Assembly: GCA_030754715.1 (NCBI GenBank)
Contig: JASLZV010000045.1
Coordinates: 1 to 9,566 of the forward strand
Source: Phycisphaerae bacterium
Lineage (GTDB): Bacteria > Planctomycetota > Phycisphaerae > SM23-33
Direction of reading: 5' to 3'
Length of the DNA: 9,566 nucleotides
Notes under the pieces: generated by a model
Database searches by the model: none
What the model was told of the DNA's origin: nothing
The model's input: only the letters and a program-made list of their open reading frames with translations
In this document: positions 6,797-9,566 of the stretch, piece by piece
Position numbering within the stretch: the first letter of the stretch is position 1
How the letters are laid out: every line of letters starts with the position of its first letter
Program-made: the position numbers and the translations under genes

Positions 6797-6845
6797 GGTA
6801 AATTACCCTTTCCCCCAGCGGCCGGTGGCGTGCGCCGGGAAAGGG
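6797..6845 (+). promoter_or_regulatory. Inverted-repeat leader structure ahead of lptF
   Basis: CCCTTTCCC (6806-6814) and GGGAAAGGG (6837-6845) form a perfect 9-bp stem around a 22-nt interior. The interior can itself fold: CCA/TGG arms at 6815-6828 and GGC/GCC arms with a 4-nt loop at 6827-6836, giving a possible three-way junction. Overlapping the 5' side is a second small palindrome, GGTAA-A-TTACC (6797-6807), which would compete with the main stem. The 3' arm ends 16 nt before the GTG start and abuts the purine-rich GGATGGAAG region that would serve as ribosome binding site. There is no T-tract after the stem, so it is not an intrinsic terminator for the glycosyltransferase. Translational control of lptF is the inference. 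Confidence 0.5.
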
Positions 6846-6861
6846 ATGGAAGTTTCATAAC

Positions 6862-8493
6862 GTGATCAAAACGCTGCACAAATACATCGGCATGGAACTG
6901 GCGCGTGTGACGGGTATGGCACTGGTGGCCTTTACGCTGGTGCTGACGGTCTTCGCCATCATCGAGCCACTGCGGAAGGAAGGCCTCAGCGGATCCCAGG
7001 TGCTGACGTTGTTCGTGTTCACGCTGCCGATGATGATGTCGCTGACGCTCCCGATTGCGGCGCTGTTCGCCGCGTCGATTATCTACGGACGATTCAGCCA
7101 GGACAACGAACTGTTAGCCAGTCGGGCCAGCGGTATCTCCACCCTCACGCTGCTTACCCCGGCGATAGCGCTGGGGATTATCGTTACGGTGGCCTCGTGG
7201 CTGCTCAACAATAACGTCACGCCGGTGATGGCCAAGCGGGCATCGACGGCCGTCAAGGCCAACGTTCGCGGTATAGCGTATCGCAAACTCGCCGCCCGCA
7301 ATTACATTTCGGCCGACTATCGGATCATCCACGCCGATCGAGTGGTCAAGGACCGCGACATGATCCAGGGGGTGGTGGTCATCGACCGCCGGTCCAAGGG
7401 CGACAAAAACGTTACGCTGTTTGCCGCACAGGTCGCCTGGGCCAGGTTTGACACCGACGAGCAAGCCGGGGAGACCTACGCAACGTTTAACTTCCTCAAC
7501 CCGGTGCTTACCGAGAGCAACAGCCCGAACATACGCCATGAGTACACCGGCCCGATCGACTCGGTGCGCATTCCCGGCGCCATGAGGGAAAAGCCATCCT
7601 GGTACAGTTGGGACGAGTTACGGGCGACACTGGACGACCCGATCAGAAGCGGACTTATCCGACGGTCGCTGACGAAGATTCAACGGTCGGTCTTCCACAA
7701 CATATTCAGCCGACACGTGGCGGACGTCATGCGGGAAAACGGAAAGTATGACCAGTTACGCCGCGGAAACGAGCGGTACGTTATCCAGGCCGGTCGCGTC
7801 CGAGCAGCCGGCAGCGGCACGATAGTGCTCCGGAACCTCGGTAGACACAAAACCCGGCGGCCCGTTATAGTCACCGTGCTTCGCGACGGCCGACCGGTGC
7901 AGAGCGTAACGGCCGACGCAGGTAAAATCTATGCCAAATGGTCACCGTCGGCCCAGGCATCGCAGGTGTCGATCGTCCTGAACAAGGATGTGGTCGTCCA
8001 CGACCCACAGAACCCTGAGCGCAAAGGGCAAACGCGAAGGGAGTGGGCCAGGGGGCAAATCCGCCTGCCCAAGGCTGTTCGCCAGGCCATTAAGGGCATC
8101 ACGCTGCAGCAGGTATATTCCAACGTGAAGGAACTGACCGACAGCCCCGGTATCGACAGAGAACTGGAAAAACTCAAGAACCTCGAAGTCGTCACGCAGA
8201 ACAATAACATTATTGCGGAGATACACGGGCGCATAGCCTACAGCACCAGTTGCGTTCTATTGGTGTCGCTGGGCGCGGCGATGGGGTTGGTGTTCCGCGG
8301 CGGGCAGATCATCAGCGCCTTTGCCACAAGCATCGTGCCGGCCGCCGCGGTTATCGTTATGATTATCATGGGCAAGAAGATGGTCGAAAACCCCGACGCA
8401 CCGGTATTCCCGGGCCTGGTGGCGATCTGGAGCGGCCTGGTAGTGCTCGCCGTGGTCACCGCCTGCGTCTTCGCGTATCTGGCAAGAAAATAG
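6862..8493 (+). CDS. lptF: LptF/LptG (YjgP/YjgQ) family permease, LptF-like, with enlarged periplasmic domain
   Basis: LptF and LptG are the inner-membrane subunits of the LptB2FG ABC transporter that extracts lipopolysaccharide and passes it to LptC. The 543-residue product has the family layout: three N-terminal helices at about 16-37, 47-74 and 95-117, a large periplasmic part, and three C-terminal helices at about 459-478, 484-504 and 516-539. The family signature between helices 2 and 3 (ELLASRASGISTLTLLTP, 83-100) and the NNNVTP end of helix 3 are clear. The periplasmic part spans about 335 residues, roughly twice that of Escherichia coli LptF (whole protein 366 residues), and seems to hold two beta-rich modules at about 148-222 and 303-381. 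The start is GTG at 6862: the reading from there matches the family N-terminus, and an upstream ATG runs into a stop. A weak GGAAG precedes it. The tandem lptG-like gene follows after 88 bp. Which of LptF/LptG it corresponds to is less certain than the family. Confidence 0.9.
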   Translation: MIKTLHKYIGMELARVTGMALVAFTLVLTVFAIIEPLRKEGLSGSQVLTLFVFTLPMMMSLTLPIAALFAASIIYGRFSQDNELLASRASGISTLTLLTPAIALGIIVTVASWLLNNNVTPVMAKRASTAVKANVRGIAYRKLAARNYISADYRIIHADRVVKDRDMIQGVVVIDRRSKGDKNVTLFAAQVAWARFDTDEQAGETYATFNFLNPVLTESNSPNIRHEYTGPIDSVRIPGAMREKPSWYSWDELRATLDDPIRSGLIRRSLTKIQRSVFHNIFSRHVADVMRENGKYDQLRRGNERYVIQAGRVRAAGSGTIVLRNLGRHKTRRPVIVTVLRDGRPVQSVTADAGKIYAKWSPSAQASQVSIVLNKDVVVHDPQNPERKGQTRREWARGQIRLPKAVRQAIKGITLQQVYSNVKELTDSPGIDRELEKLKNLEVVTQNNNIIAEIHGRIAYSTSCVLLVSLGAAMGLVFRGGQIISAFATSIVPAAAVIVMIIMGKKMVENPDAPVFPGLVAIWSGLVVLAVVTACVFAYLARK

Positions 8494-8581
8494 AACGAGA
8501 ATCAGTAATTGGTAACAGGCAAGCGGGAACGACCTTATGGCCGAACCGGATGGTTGGAAACCGTGATTTGCCCTCGCCGCT
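8494..8581 (+). other. lptF-lptG intergenic spacer
   Basis: An 88-bp spacer between the two permease genes. No promoter, terminator or ribosome binding site stands out before the ATG at 8582. The segment around 8500-8522 (GAATCAGTAATTGGTAACAGG) resembles the degenerate GTAATCGGTAAC-type words that litter intergenic regions of many large bacterial genomes. Two small mutually exclusive hairpins can form from AACC (8546), GGTT and AACC words between 8546 and 8564. Weakly supported. Confidence 0.3.
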
Positions 8582-9566
8582 ATGAACACGCTTGACCGCT
8601 ACATTGTCCGCACGTTCTTGTCCACCGCGGCGCTGTTTTTCCTGGTGCTGATCCTGCTGCGCATCGTGGTCGACCTGTTCCTGAACATGGACGAATTCAC
8701 CGAACAGGTCGACTCGTTCGCACAGGTGCTGTCGGCGGCATGGTCCTACTACTCACCCCGCACGTTGGTGTACTTTATCGAACTGGGCGGGGTGATTATC
8801 GTAGCCTCGGCCGTGTTCTCGCTGGCGCGCATGAACCACACAAACGAATTGACGGCCATGCTGGCCTCGGGCGTAAGTCTGCACCGAACGGTCTGGCCAA
8901 TTATTATCTGCTCAATGCTCATGGGGGGGCTGATCATCGTGGACCAGGAACTGCTCGTGCCACCGGTGGCGCACCGCCTGGTCCGCAACCGCGGCGAGGG
9001 TGTTGAGCGGGCACAAAGGGAGTTTCTCCTCCCAGCGATGTCCGACGGGTCGCAGACGACTTGGTACAGCCCTCAGTTCCGCACAGGTGACAACACGATG
9101 GCGCGTCCCCTGGTACTGATCCGCAGCGATAACTTCCTTCCGTTGGGACGCATCCGCGGCGTCAGGGCGCAGTACGGACATCTGGACGGCACAGGCGGGT
9201 GGTGGTTTTACCAAGCCGACCTGGCCAAGATCAACCGCCCGGGCGGAGTAGCCTGGCCGGCAAATCCCTCCACCGAACAGGTCCGGACATACCTGAGTCC
9301 GGGAGAACTGCTCAGACGCGACCGCCAGGGGATTACCAGAAGCGTCCCACTGGTCGACATCGGGAAGATACAAAAGGTCCTCGACAAGCAGTTCGGGCTG
9401 GAACTGGTAGCCGACCGCTTTGTGCCGGATCCATACCAGTACGCCAAGCCGAGGACGGGGCGGTTGGTAAACCCCCGCTTTGTCTTCCGCACCGAGGATG
9501 GACATCTGCTGGGCATCCTCCAGGGAAAACACGCCGACTGGATTGTTTCCCAAGAGGACCTCTCCG
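8582..9566 (+). CDS. lptG: LptF/LptG (YjgP/YjgQ) family permease, LptG-like, N-terminal part (cut by right edge)
   Basis: The second inner-membrane permease subunit of the LPS export transporter, open from the ATG at 8582 through the right edge (328 codons, no stop). The start LDRYIVRTFL matches the LptG N-terminus closely. Membrane helices lie at about 11-31, 62-82 and 105-122. The family signature HTNELTAMLASGVSLHRTVWPI (86-107) sits between helices 2 and 3. The periplasmic part begins near residue 124 and contains RGVRAQYGHLDGTGGWWFYQADL, equivalent to the conserved R-x5-A...WRL strand pair of LptG. At the window edge, residue 328, the protein is still periplasmic, whereas in Escherichia coli LptG the fourth helix has been reached by about residue 300; it too appears enlarged. 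No clear ribosome binding site precedes the ATG; translation may depend on that of lptF. It is arranged in tandem with lptF so both subunits are co-expressed. Confidence 0.9.
   Translation, partial: MNTLDRYIVRTFLSTAALFFLVLILLRIVVDLFLNMDEFTEQVDSFAQVLSAAWSYYSPRTLVYFIELGGVIIVASAVFSLARMNHTNELTAMLASGVSLHRTVWPIIICSMLMGGLIIVDQELLVPPVAHRLVRNRGEGVERAQREFLLPAMSDGSQTTWYSPQFRTGDNTMARPLVLIRSDNFLPLGRIRGVRAQYGHLDGTGGWWFYQADLAKINRPGGVAWPANPSTEQVRTYLSPGELLRRDRQGITRSVPLVDIGKIQKVLDKQFGLELVADRFVPDPYQYAKPRTGRLVNPRFVFRTEDGHLLGILQGKHADWIVSQEDLS

Noticed and set aside
8537..8566. 9-codon ORF between lptF and lptG
   Set aside because: No clear ribosome binding site at proper distance and no features beyond chance.
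6862..9566. The two permease genes as a recent tandem duplication
   Set aside because: Their protein sequences differ strongly; each matches a different branch (LptF-like and LptG-like), which is the normal arrangement for this transporter.

Overview
The window looks like chromosomal DNA from a GC-rich Gram-negative-type bacterium, most plausibly a planctomycete (Phycisphaerae-like) or a relative in the PVC group. The grounds are an LptF/LptG pair (implying an outer membrane), a large orphan pseudopilin with a classic GFTLVELL signal, a PyrR-PyrB-PyrC cluster, and frequent lack of clear Shine-Dalgarno sequences. The taxonomic placement is inference; no rRNA or tRNA gene is present. All genes appear intact except the two cut by the window edges.

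The left half (1-5457) is read entirely on the minus strand. In transcription order it holds a large type IV pilin/type II secretion-like prepilin (5457-4492), a radical SAM protein with a SPASM-like cysteine-rich C-terminus (4303-3227), then the pyrimidine block pyrR (3072-2524), pyrB (2576-1590) and pyrC (1593-322), and finally the start of a PilZ-domain gene that runs off the left edge (146-1). The three pyr genes overlap head to tail: pyrR/pyrB by 53 bp out of frame and pyrB/pyrC by an ATGA. They must be co-transcribed and are probably translationally coupled. PyrB and PyrC catalyse consecutive steps of de novo UMP synthesis. PyrR is the PRPP-binding regulator/uracil phosphoribosyltransferase. 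A candidate promoter lies right in front of pyrR and leaves no room for the usual PyrR attenuator.

The right half (5671-9566) is read on the plus strand: a membrane-anchored GT2 polyprenyl-phosphate glycosyltransferase (5671-6690), then two tandem LptF/LptG-family permease genes (6862-8493, and 8582 to beyond the right edge). Together these suggest a cell-envelope glycan/lipid locus. The intergenic stretch 5464-5670 is a divergent promoter region with a perfect TATAAT for the prepilin gene. The stretch 6691-6861 holds a candidate sigma-70-like promoter and a strong inverted repeat ending just before the GTG start of lptF.

The most notable points are the enlarged periplasmic region of the LptF-like protein, which looks like two consecutive beta-rich modules; the branched inverted repeat in front of lptF; the 53-bp pyrR/pyrB overlap; and the uncharacterised radical SAM/SPASM-like protein. 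I saw no CRISPR array, mobile element or defence system, and no convincing wholly novel system.
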